Shown one piece after another: positions 19,701 to 27,274 of a stretch of DNA of 64,000 nt (its first letter is position 1; the number at the start of each line of letters is the position of its first letter). The position numbers and the translations under genes are program-made. The stretch is from positions 926,001 to 990,000 of the forward strand of contig NC_083675.1 of the NCBI RefSeq assembly GCF_030384665.1. The letters run 5' to 3'. The stretch comes from Lodderomyces elongisporus. Lineage: Eukaryota > Ascomycota > Pichiomycetes > Serinales > Debaryomycetaceae. The notes under the pieces were generated by a model. The model was not told the origin of the DNA and did not search any database. It was given only the letters and a program-made list of their open reading frames with translations.

Positions 19701-20390
19701 AAGTCCAGTACGCGAAACCACCAAACTATTGTCGTCTTTGGAGCTGTTATCATTATTATTATCGTTGGAATTGCCATCTTTTCCATCACCATTAATTCCG
19801 TTTTTACCATTATTTCCATCATTGTCTCCACCGCCACTCACATTGGCCCCAGAAGATGCACCAACTGAACTTCCTGATGTTGGCGAGTTTGGATCTATGC
19901 TCAACTTTGAATCTGAAGATTCGTCGTTCGAGGGAACTTCTTCCTTATCCTTCTTGTCCTCCACTTTAGATTTATCAGTTGCGTCTGGGTTTGCTGGTGT
20001 TTCAGGAGTCTTTTCTTGGTCTTTTGGAGTCCTTTTCCGATTCCTCGTAGGTTTATCCGACTTTTCAGACTTTTCAGACTTTTCAGACTTGTCAGGTTCT
20101 TCACTAGTTGGCTTGTCTGTGAAATGAGACCCGCTTGAGCTATCAAATAAATATGCGGGATCTCGTATACTCAACAAATCATTCTGATGCAATTGGTACA
20201 ATGGTGGCGGAATCGCAGAGATTTGGTTTATGAATGGCGCTATAGATTTTAAATCTTGAGCTAATGGAGCAGATGATGCAAATCGGATACTCTGTTGACT
20301 TTGTATATGTTGCATGTTCTTGCAACATCGGGAAGACAAAAGAGTCCCCCTTCGAAGTAAATGTCCCTTGTGTCTAGTAGCCAGGAGCAT
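16779..20390 (-). CDS. PIM1: Mitochondrial ATP-dependent Lon protease
   Basis: This 1203-residue protein has all Lon parts. Residues 1-40 are basic and Ser/Arg-rich, fitting a mitochondrial presequence. A low-complexity Lys/Glu/Asn/Gly region (95-225) precedes the LAN substrate-binding domain (about 230-440). A coiled helical region follows, then the AAA module with Walker A GPPGTGKT at 600-607 and Walker B LMLIDEID near 663-670. The C-terminal protease has the Ser-Lys dyad at Ser1077 (DGPSAG) and Lys1110 (TLTGKV). A charged Glu/Lys/Asn insertion (about 826-948) sits between the AAA lid and the protease. Pim1 degrades misfolded and oxidised matrix proteins and supports mtDNA maintenance. S. 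cerevisiae Pim1 is 1133 residues and also has an insertion there. Confidence 0.97.
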   Translation of the reverse strand: MLLATRHKGHLLRRGTLLSSRCCKNMQHIQSQQSIRFASSAPLAQDLKSIAPFINQISAIPPPLYQLHQNDLLSIRDPAYLFDSSSGSHFTDKPTSEEPDKSEKSEKSEKSDKPTRNRKRTPKDQEKTPETPANPDATDKSKVEDKKDKEEVPSNDESSDSKLSIDPNSPTSGSSVGASSGANVSGGGDNDGNNGKNGINGDGKDGNSNDNNNDNSSKDDNSLVVSRTGLYSPLLAIPMRDRPGLPGNHHSIVVRDPEVIKCLKEVVDKREPYFLLFHVRDMNHPESDADIIKNKDFVHNVGTLCQIHKITSMDASSVTVLAYIQNRVKMVDLSTPEVKSKNIEEQKDFATAYLKKFGVSYAAVQPLKDEPYDKNSVEIRALVENFKSLCAELPQSPLATEGGKKLLEFPSMLADFIGGSVTGSPDQIQDIIETLDVKKKLEKTLNLLKTEVEADMIKRQAITNMRERMEKQYAQSMVKEFAKELLKAAGLGENSKAAKFDERVKKLKMPEEALEAYKTEKARLGTLSDTELNTVERYLDWLTSIPFGIYSKDSFNVKKAREILDRDHYGLKDVKDRILEFISVGKVSGTVNGKIICLAGPPGTGKTSIAKSIAEALNRKYTRIAVGGVQDVHDVKGHRRTYVASIPGRIISALVHAKTSNPLMLIDEIDKLDTTAHGGAARAFLEILDPEQNNAFVDNFIEVKVDLSKVLFVCTANYLGSIPPALRDRMEIIEVNGYTKHEKIEIAMRHLIPDACKKAGLKEGLVDIPKETISRLIDKYCRESGLRHVKSLINRIFSKASMKIVEQVEERESDVRIEDVLTEAAEMKKDEKEKKECLEKEEDKGDNSAEVTSNTSKTQLDLKDDVEKSQENTKEILDKENQVTSANAPIAKDQGKDKEVSDVDAKENKDKDTEVETDTENKSRTESENENENKNENEKNQVEEDEGPVKLALPDDIKVEVTTENLKDFVGPEIYTKDRIYETLNPGVATGLAYNTSGDGDALYIESILTDSISSDLGNNGMDVTGSLKDVMKESAAIAYSFAKQYLVRKFPENRFFEAAHIHVHCPGGAIPKDGPSAGIAFTSSLISLALNKSLPNDTAMTGEITLTGKVLAIGGLREKTLGAKRAGYTKIIYPKDCEYQLEEIPDEVKEGITYIPVEWYHEVFDNLFNVSEEEGNNVWGEEFAKREEKKRAKTQQLLDSKV

Positions 20391-20965
20391 TTTGAAAGAT
20401 GTAGATTCTCCTACTAATGATAATGTCCTTTACTGTATTCTTTTGCGTGGAAAAAAAATAACAAAGTTGAAGATATAACAATTACTTCTTTGATTTGCCA
20501 TCAAAAAAAAAAAAAAGGAATGAAGAAGTAACTCGAGATCTGTGGATTTTGGAATCTTAGCGTTTGTTGAAAATATACGTTTTTTTCTCTCTCCATTTAC
20601 TTTTTTTTAAATTTTATTTTTTAATTTTTATGGTGCAAACGCTCTACTTCGGCTTTTAGATACACGGAGAACTCTACATTAGTAATCGCAGCTGCATCAA
20701 CCACCAACCATCATCACCACCATCACCACCATCATCATCAACCCCCACTAACGACACAAACAATTTATTCTTTACGAGCGAAATCTGCATTAAATTTGAA
20801 ATAGGACAGAAAAAGAAAAGAATTTTCAAAAAGAATTGTTAGACCGGGAGAGAGAGAGAGAGGGAAGGAGAGAGAGAGACAAAAAAAGAGAGAATTACAA
20901 CTAAGTCGAATCTTGAAATAGGATTGGTTCTTGTTAATATTGTTTTCTATAAAATCAATTCATGA
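20391..20965. promoter_or_regulatory. PIM1 upstream region
   Basis: Upstream of PIM1 and downstream of the next gene on the same strand. It contains poly-A/T runs, a CAT/CAC-rich tract at 20708-20745 and a GA-rich purine tract at 20848-20895. No gene is seen. Confidence 0.4.
20848..20895. repeat. (GA)n-rich purine tract
   Basis: GAGAGAGA runs separated by short interruptions, lying near the 3' end of the downstream-facing coiled-coil gene. Confidence 0.7.
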
Positions 20966-22312
20966 TTAGTCTATTGTAAACACGTTTCTTTTTTTACGAG
21001 GTTGATCCACATCCCAAAGACTGCCAACAGGGCTTTCCTTCCTCTTTTTCGATACAACGGGGGCACTTTTTTTCACTATTTCCTCTGCAAAATTAGCGTC
21101 TTCATATTTTGCAAGCAAATTTAACTCATCATCGTCGTCATCATCATCATCATTATTTGCATGCAAGTCTAGCCCAGAGGAGTTCCTCAGTCTCGCACCA
21201 AGGATGCTGGGCGCTCTTGAAGTTTTCTTTCGGACAACATTTGTGGTTGATGTTGATGTTGGGGTTGTCTCCTTTGTATCTTTCGAAATATTAGCATCGT
21301 TGGAACCTTTTGCATCTTTTGAATCGTGTGTCTCGCCTGTCAATTGTTTATCTCCTAAACTTGTAGTTGCACCCAGTACATATTTTTTCCCCTTTTTCGC
21401 CACTGGAGACGCATCATTACTATGGCTTTCATTGGTTGCACTAGTTGAACTCATCACAGAATCACTCCTCAAAACTCTTGGTTTTCTATTTGGTGTAAAG
21501 TCAGGCGAAGGGCTTCGCAGTCGTGACCGAGATTTATCACCACCGGTAATCGCGTCATCATCAAAATCTTCAATATGCTTTGATGGGGTCCGCAAAGGGT
21601 GATTTTTCCTTGATGGGGACAACAATGTGTTCGAGCCCATCAGATTTCGTAGTTTTGGAATTGTCAAGGGTGCTCCACTCACGGCTTTCTTAGTGTTCAT
21701 CGATGGCGATAAGTCCATTAAGCTTTTTCGTTCAGAAATGTTTGAAACAACACTTTTTTCTTTCGGCGTGACTAAGTCATCTTCAAAAATGTTCGTCAAC
21801 GTTTGTCCATACAATGCAGTGGCCAATGTAGACTTCTCGGGTGTGAAAATAGACTTATTGCTTAGCAACCTCCTACTGGTACCAAATATACTAGACTTTG
21901 AGCCATTGACACCCGATGATGATGATGACGATGACGATGACGATGATGAAAAAGATAACAACGACGAAGGATCCTTTTTTGATTTTAATTCTTTGTTTTC
22001 CGAACGAAGACGTTCATTGTCTTGTTTCAATGTATGAATTTTTGCATCCTGTAATTTCTGCTTTGTTGAATATTCTTGCTTTAACTTGTTTAATTGAATT
22101 TCGAAATCGATTTTTGCATCTTCATCAAGAGCACCATTTTTTGTACTCAACTTGATACTCTTTTTGCCGCTTAGAAGCTGCGCTTGCTTTTGAACCATTA
22201 TTTGTAGCAACGCCAAGCGAATGAGGTTTCTTCTCTCTTTATCCTCCCAAACAACTGCCTGAATTTCCTCACGAAGCTCATAATGTCGGTTAATAAGTTC
22301 TTCCAAACCCAT
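20966..22312 (-). CDS. Coiled-coil nuclear protein, possibly Lrs4/Mde4-like monopolin subunit
   Basis: The 448-residue protein has an N-terminal helical and coiled-coil segment (about 1-115), a poly-Ser run (about 119-132), then a long basic Ser/Pro/Thr-rich tail. The tail has several S/T-P sites, including SIFTPEKS, LLSPSRKN, LRTPSKH and DFTPNRKP, and an Asp run near 395-403. It ends in a basic KKRKES and QPRKKRNVF region, likely nuclear signals. A short N-terminal coiled coil plus S/T-P-rich tail is the architecture of Lrs4 (S. cerevisiae, 347 residues), which pairs with Csm1 at rDNA and meiotic kinetochores. Sequence similarity I can see is weak, so this is a suggestion only; other chromatin coiled-coil proteins are possible. 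Confidence 0.75.
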   Translation of the reverse strand: MGLEELINRHYELREEIQAVVWEDKERRNLIRLALLQIMVQKQAQLLSGKKSIKLSTKNGALDEDAKIDFEIQLNKLKQEYSTKQKLQDAKIHTLKQDNERLRSENKELKSKKDPSSLLSFSSSSSSSSSSSSGVNGSKSSIFGTSRRLLSNKSIFTPEKSTLATALYGQTLTNIFEDDLVTPKEKSVVSNISERKSLMDLSPSMNTKKAVSGAPLTIPKLRNLMGSNTLLSPSRKNHPLRTPSKHIEDFDDDAITGGDKSRSRLRSPSPDFTPNRKPRVLRSDSVMSSTSATNESHSNDASPVAKKGKKYVLGATTSLGDKQLTGETHDSKDAKGSNDANISKDTKETTPTSTSTTNVVRKKTSRAPSILGARLRNSSGLDLHANNDDDDDDDDELNLLAKYEDANFAEEIVKKSAPVVSKKRKESPVGSLWDVDQPRKKRNVFTID

Positions 22313-22788
22313 TTCTTTCTGTCCTTCTTTCTAAAATGGTTTACTTTCTTTTTTTTTTAAAAAACTTTTTGGGTTTCAAATGGGATAACAAAGAGGACAA
22401 AATTCAACTCGCTTAATATGTATTTCAGTGCAATGCTAATTTCAACTCTGAATCCAACTTCCTCCTTGAAATGGTCTAATGTATAATTGTGTATTCCCGA
22501 GTTGTGTGTATAGTCTTGCTAAATTCAGGAAGAATTAGTGCAAATAAATAGATAAAATAAAACAGGACAGAACTGGAAATAGAAACAGAAACAAAAACAA
22601 AATGAAAACAAAAACAAAAAGGGGGGAGAAAAAAAAAAAGAAAATCAAATATACATTTGTGAACATATACAAAAACAATACTTCAATGAACTGTTTTGAT
22701 CCACGCGCCGCACTAGTTCATCTTCTTTTCTTTTACTCCTATATAATTTGTTACATATGTATATATACATATATACATATATTATGAA
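22313..22788. promoter_or_regulatory. Divergent promoter of the coiled-coil gene and RRN10
   Basis: It contains an A-rich stretch (22560-22650) and alternating TA/CA sequence just before RRN10 (22755-22783). No additional gene is seen. A two-codon upstream ORF at 22784-22792 overlaps the RRN10 start. Confidence 0.4.
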
Positions 22789-22792
22789 ATGA
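22784..22792 (+). promoter_or_regulatory. Minimal upstream ORF overlapping RRN10 start
   Basis: ATG AAA TGA reads Met-Lys-stop. Its TGA overlaps the RRN10 ATG at 22789-22791. If the transcript starts upstream, ribosomes would meet this uORF first, so RRN10 translation would depend on leaky scanning or termination-reinitiation. Confidence 0.5.
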
Positions 22793-23388
22793 ACATATCC
22801 AAACAGAGCGATGTTAATGCTACAAACGTGTATAATGCATGTAATGCAGATTATAGAGAAGACTTAAGGGTCAACAAAGAATACATATCTGAGAATCCAA
22901 CTTCACATAAGCTTGTGCCTTTTCGAAATGGGTTACAAGTACACATCGACAAGGATGCAAGGGATATGGATCAAGTGATTAAACAGGAAGGGAGGATCAT
23001 ATCACCAGATGAACTTTTGGAGATGCAGAAGCCAGGACAATTGAAAATTCCTCTTATGGACCTTAAAGAAGCAGAAGATACGGAAACCATTGGGGAAAAC
23101 AAATGTCAAAAACTCCCGTCTTCAGATTTGTTAAAAGCGTTGCATTATTACGTGGCGAGCAAGTACACTAAAAACATTGATGCGAAAAATCCCGACCGGC
23201 TCCGATACGTAGAGAGTATGGATGAAACTTCGCTTTTGGCTATGGGTTTGCTTATTGAAAACTGGGTGGATGAACTTGTGACTGAAGATGTTTGCAGAAT
23301 GTACTTGCAGAAAGTGGACGAAGAAAAAAGTTTTGTAAATCAAATGCATGAAGATCTAGAGATGGCCAGTGCTGATGAAGCAGGTTAG
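22789..23388 (+). CDS. RRN10: RNA polymerase I upstream activating factor subunit Rrn10
   Basis: The 199-residue protein aligns, by recall, with S. cerevisiae Rrn10 (145 residues). An NVYNAC segment near residue 13 matches NVYEAC near the Rrn10 N-terminus. The core at about 104-160, with LLKALHYYVASKY followed by ESMDETSLLAMGLLIENWVDEL, matches the VVHYYAT and DETSLITLGLLIEKWV region. Rrn10 works with Rrn5, Rrn9, Uaf30 and histones H3/H4 to bind the upstream element of the rDNA promoter. The protein is longer than the S. cerevisiae form, mainly before the core. It converges on NCL1. Confidence 0.85.
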   Translation: MNISKQSDVNATNVYNACNADYREDLRVNKEYISENPTSHKLVPFRNGLQVHIDKDARDMDQVIKQEGRIISPDELLEMQKPGQLKIPLMDLKEAEDTETIGENKCQKLPSSDLLKALHYYVASKYTKNIDAKNPDRLRYVESMDETSLLAMGLLIENWVDELVTEDVCRMYLQKVDEEKSFVNQMHEDLEMASADEAG

Positions 23389-23502
23389 GCATTATAAGAT
23401 TATGTCGCAACAGAATACCCATGGAAATTGAGCAGGGTCAATATAGTTTATAAATGAAAATGATAGACGAAAATAATGATAATGATTATAAAATGACGTA
23501 CT

Positions 23503-23537
23503 ACTACTACTACTATTATTATTATTATTATTAGTAG
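23503..23537. repeat. (TAC/TAT)n trinucleotide tract in the RRN10-NCL1 gap
   Basis: Five TAC units run into about eight TAT units in the 269 bp between convergent stops. The tract probably lies in 3' UTR sequence. Confidence 0.7.
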
Positions 23538-23657
23538 AATTTTACGATTAAAAATAACAGTACTAGCAGCAACAGCAACAGCAACTGTAACAACAAGAAC
23601 ATTCAAACGCCACCTGATCAGACTTTCTTTTTTTTATATCTTTTCCATACCATATAA

Positions 23658-25784
23658 CTAGTCTTTTGAAGTATCTTCAGCTTCCTCATCTTTCTTTTCT
23701 TGTCTTTCTTCGGTAATTTTCTTCAAGTGGATTACTTCTTTAACTTCGTCCTTGGCAGAAGTATCAATGTCAAACACTCGAGAAAGGAGTTCATGCGTGT
23801 CCTTCTTACTAACCATTAAATTAACGTTGCTTCTGCCCTTCCAGATAGGTAAAAACAATGCCTCCAAGTTGTTACCACGCTCAACTTCTAAAAACAAACA
23901 ACCTTCTTCTTTCGATTCCAAACCTTCCAAAAACTCTGCATCAATGTTCTGTTCTCTAATTTCGTCAATTTTTGGGAACCCATTCGTGAAAAGATACCTG
24001 AGCAACTCAAGGTTACACTTGAGTCTTCTTTCTTTACCAACAAAATGCTCAATGGTATGTAGAGCCTCGGTTTGTATTCTCCATGGACACGATGTGGATT
24101 CACTTCTTTGAGCAACAAATAATTTGATACCTCCATGTACCAATTTGAGCTTTTGCTCCTTAATAGTGAGAAGCTCTTTAATTGGAGGAGAAGCATAGTA
24201 AACAGTCCTCACTGGCTCACCCGTCAGGTTTCTCACCAAAGTACAATCCTTGCGGAAAGAATCAGAGAATCCATAAAAGCCATAACACTCAGCAATTTTG
24301 GGGTTCTCAGGGTCCAAAAAGATAAATGGCTCTTCGTTTGCATCTCTGGGAAGCTTTGTTTTCTTCATCTCAACTGGTTTGTCAGCAACAACGGTATCAT
24401 TTGGAACCACAACTGGTTGAGGCGTAGATGTTTCATTGGACTCTGATGCATCAGCAAGTTTTGGCTTTTTTGCCTCCAAAGATTCGGAACCAGCATCGAC
24501 TGCTTTTCTCTTTACCGGCTCATCATCCAATTTTTCAAAAACGGTGATAAAGAAGCCACCAGTATTTTGCAAATGTGGATACACTCTTACACAATTTTGC
24601 AAGTTGAAATCCTTGGCCTCTTCCTCAGTTGGCGGAAACAAAGTATCGGGCAAACCATCTTCTCCTTTGTTTTTGATCTCCATATCTTTGCCAAACACCT
24701 TCCAGTCCGATATTCCTTGTCTTCTCTTTAACCCGGGCGACTCATTATCGACATTCACAAGCTTAATTTTCTTGCCCCATCTTCTCAATGCTTCTGCAAC
24801 CACCGCTTCATTTTCAATAGGAGATAACGAACATGTTGAGTAAACCAATCTTCCACCCCTTTTCAAAAGTTGCAATCCACGGTTCAAGATGTTGAATTGC
24901 AATGGGTGCAAACCAAGTGCATTTCCAACCCTGAAATCTTTCCACACATTGATGTTCTTCCTCATTGTTGCATCACCTGAACAAGGAACGTCACAAAGAA
25001 TTCTGTCATACTTTAAGTACTCTGCCTCGCCATTCAACTTGACACGAGGAAACAATTGTGCATCGTGGTTAACAACTAAAAAGTTTGGCGAATTCAATCT
25101 TTTAACTTGATGTACCAACATGTGACTACGTTTATAATCAGAGTCATTTGCCAAAACAAAACCTGTTGGTAACTTTTTCTCGTCTTCAGCATGCAAGGCC
25201 TCAACCAATTGCGCGGTCTTGGAACCAGGTGCAGCACACATGTCCAACACGTAATGATGTGGCTTGACATCCAAGAGCAATGGGGGAATCATAGACACTG
25301 CTTCTTGTCGACTAATATTACCAACCTCGGTTTCCAATACCAAAAATCTCTGTGTCTTTGCAAAATCTTTTTGTTTTTTGATAACCAGCTTACCCACATC
25401 GATTTGCCAACCCAAATTGTCAGGGTAAAATGCAATATTTTTAGGAGTGATATCAATGCCTTCAAAAGTTTGTCCTTGCAAATTTTTCACGTGTCTTTCA
25501 AGAAAAATGTTACGTATCTCCTCAGCATGTCTTCTGCTTCCCGTGATTCTAAAAGTCATTGGCAAGTTTGTCTGGCAAGCTGTTTTAAAAGCTTCCCATT
25601 CTTCCTCGGGAATAAGATTCAAAGTCTTGTAATACTTCTCCCATACTTCACTATACCTTGGAGCCTCAGTCCAGTTCCCATTGTCGTCGGTGGTAGTGTT
25701 GTTGTTGTTGTTACTGTTACTGTTGTTGTTTCTCTTGTCGAAGCCTTTACCTTTGGCACCCTTTTTATAATTTCTTTTAGGCAT
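23658..25784 (-). CDS. NCL1: tRNA (cytosine-5) methyltransferase Trm4/Ncl1
   Basis: This 708-residue protein belongs to the NSUN2/Trm4 family. The start is set at the ATG at 25782-25784, which gives the basic MPKRNYKK N-terminus; an upstream frame extension is unlikely. The S-adenosylmethionine loop DMCAAPGSKTAQL lies near 181-193. The two catalytic cysteines are Cys268 in DVPCSGD and Cys318 in YSTCSLSP. A C-terminal domain of about 330 residues follows. S. cerevisiae Ncl1 (684 residues) makes m5C at positions 34, 40, 48 and 49 of tRNAs in the nucleus. An exact PAC box (GCGATGAG) lies about 240 bp upstream, fitting co-regulation with ribosome-biogenesis genes. Confidence 0.96.
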   Translation of the reverse strand: MPKRNYKKGAKGKGFDKRNNNSNSNNNNNTTTDDNGNWTEAPRYSEVWEKYYKTLNLIPEEEWEAFKTACQTNLPMTFRITGSRRHAEEIRNIFLERHVKNLQGQTFEGIDITPKNIAFYPDNLGWQIDVGKLVIKKQKDFAKTQRFLVLETEVGNISRQEAVSMIPPLLLDVKPHHYVLDMCAAPGSKTAQLVEALHAEDEKKLPTGFVLANDSDYKRSHMLVHQVKRLNSPNFLVVNHDAQLFPRVKLNGEAEYLKYDRILCDVPCSGDATMRKNINVWKDFRVGNALGLHPLQFNILNRGLQLLKRGGRLVYSTCSLSPIENEAVVAEALRRWGKKIKLVNVDNESPGLKRRQGISDWKVFGKDMEIKNKGEDGLPDTLFPPTEEEAKDFNLQNCVRVYPHLQNTGGFFITVFEKLDDEPVKRKAVDAGSESLEAKKPKLADASESNETSTPQPVVVPNDTVVADKPVEMKKTKLPRDANEEPFIFLDPENPKIAECYGFYGFSDSFRKDCTLVRNLTGEPVRTVYYASPPIKELLTIKEQKLKLVHGGIKLFVAQRSESTSCPWRIQTEALHTIEHFVGKERRLKCNLELLRYLFTNGFPKIDEIREQNIDAEFLEGLESKEEGCLFLEVERGNNLEALFLPIWKGRSNVNLMVSKKDTHELLSRVFDIDTSAKDEVKEVIHLKKITEERQEKKDEEAEDTSKD

Positions 25785-26025
25785 TTTGAATATATAGTTG
25801 TAAGATCTAGCAAGAGATAGCCTAGTTAACATGCACAACACTATTGGCACTCCTGAAACAGTATTTTTCTTCACTTTGTATCGCGAATTTTTTGAAAAAA
25901 TTCCATCGGCGATGCAAGTTCTCGGGTCTACAAGTTTGCAAGCGTGTGTGTCGCAGTGTCTTTATTTTTTTTTTTTTTTTTTAATTTTACTTTTTTTTAT
26001 TTTTATTTTATTTTGCGAAGCCTCT

Positions 26026-26033
26026 GCGATGAG
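26026..26033 (+). promoter_or_regulatory. PAC box upstream of NCL1
   Basis: GCGATGAG is an exact match to the PAC element bound by Pbf1/Pbf2 (Dot6/Tod6) at yeast ribosome-biogenesis genes. It sits about 240 bp from the NCL1 ATG. A TGAAAAAATTCC sequence at about 25891-25902 resembles a degenerate RRPE partner. Confidence 0.5.
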
Positions 26034-26680
26034 ATAAGACCAAGAGAATGAAGTTACACAGTTTGATTATACTACTTTAAATACACTTTGTTTTGCTTTA
26101 CTTTGTTTTCACTTTACACACAATACTCTTATTATTTATCTGTGCTAAGAATTGTAGACAAGAGACACTTGCATAATGATTTTTTGTTTCAATATCAAGC
26201 GGTTGGTAACGGGCTATAAGCGGAATTGTATAGAGGGAAAGGAGAAGGGAGAGGAGAAAAGAAAAGGGAGAAGAGAAACGAAATAAATGTAGAGTTGAGT
26301 TTATCCAAGTTGCCGATGATAATGCTTGATATGTTGTATGCACCGTTGTTATAAGCAATTACCACATTCTGGAATAAGAAACTATTGAACTCAAAGACCA
26401 GCTCTGCTATAGAACCATCTACAAACCAGAAATTAAAAATTTCTCTTTTCTACTTTGTATATTTGCTTATTTGCTTATTCGTTTGTATATATCTTTTTTT
26501 TTTCTTTTTGCCTTCTTTCTACTTTTCATTAGTTTCTTTTGCATTCAAAAAGACTTTATCTCAATCTGAAACTGCGTTTGGAAAGGCAAGAAAAGGAAAT
26601 GTCACAGATTCTTCTTTCGGAAAATGGTTTGTGACACAAAAAATAAAGCATCAGACTAGCTAGATCATTTGGTAAGTTTC

Positions 26681-26790
26681 GCAACTTATTATTACAACTT
26701 ATTTACTACAACTTATTTACTACAACTTATTATTACAATTTATTATTACAACTTATTTATTACAACTTATTATCACAACTTATTACAATT
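26681..26790. repeat. Degenerate 13-14 bp tandem repeat (ACAACTTATT...)
   Basis: Nine units built on ACAACTTATTATT and ACAACTTATTTACT lie head to tail, about 490 bp upstream of the MAP kinase start. Confidence 0.85.
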
Positions 26791-27103
26791 GAATCAGATT
26801 TGAAACCAAAAGCTAATGGAAAGGCAACGCATATTATAACACGGGAAAGTTTACTTTCTTTTCTTTCTTTTTTTTTCTCTCCTTCTATGTTTCGATTACT
26901 TTCTTTTTTTCTTTTTTTTTTCTATATTTTTTCAAAAAATAATTATCTGCTTGTTTGGCAAGAGGGTATTGATGGTCATTTAAGCTGGAGCCCTATGTCA
27001 CACTGAAATTTCAAGGTAAAATGTACTTGCCTCAACATAAAGTGGGAACCTCTCCATCTCTCGGGGATGTTTCCGATGTATACAGTTAAGTCATTTATTG
27101 CTT

Positions 27104-27274
27104 CTAGTTGTATGTATTGAGCAATTCAACCGTCACGTATATAACTGCAAGATGTTTTCTTATCCTTTGCTTCATGTCGTCTTCAGTATCATATTTGTGG
27201 TTGTCATAAACATCTCCATCGTCTAGGTAACTAAATAAGCTGGTATAAACAAATTTGCACGTTTCAAACGCCAT
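27104..27274 (-). CDS. Possible small protein, 56 residues, antisense to MAP kinase start
   Basis: The frame starts at an ATG whose CATG palindrome is shared with the plus-strand MAP kinase ATG. The predicted protein starts MAFETCKFVY and is rich in Asp, Lys and Tyr, with a balanced composition unlike the low-complexity frames nearby. I recognise no family. Divergent genes sharing one CATG would leave no promoter room, so it may be a chance frame, an antisense transcript, or part of a spliced gene. Confidence 0.25.
   Translation of the reverse strand: MAFETCKFVYTSLFSYLDDGDVYDNHKYDTEDDMKQRIRKHLAVIYVTVELLNTYN

Larger units (their letters stand above)
25785..27271. promoter_or_regulatory. Divergent intergenic region between NCL1 and the MAP kinase
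   Basis: About 1.5 kb without a convincing large gene. It contains a PAC box (26026-26033), poly-T tracts, an AG-rich tract (26230-26280) and a 110 bp tandem repeat (26681-26790). A 56-codon coding-like frame on the minus strand (27104-27274) is listed separately. Confidence 0.4.
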
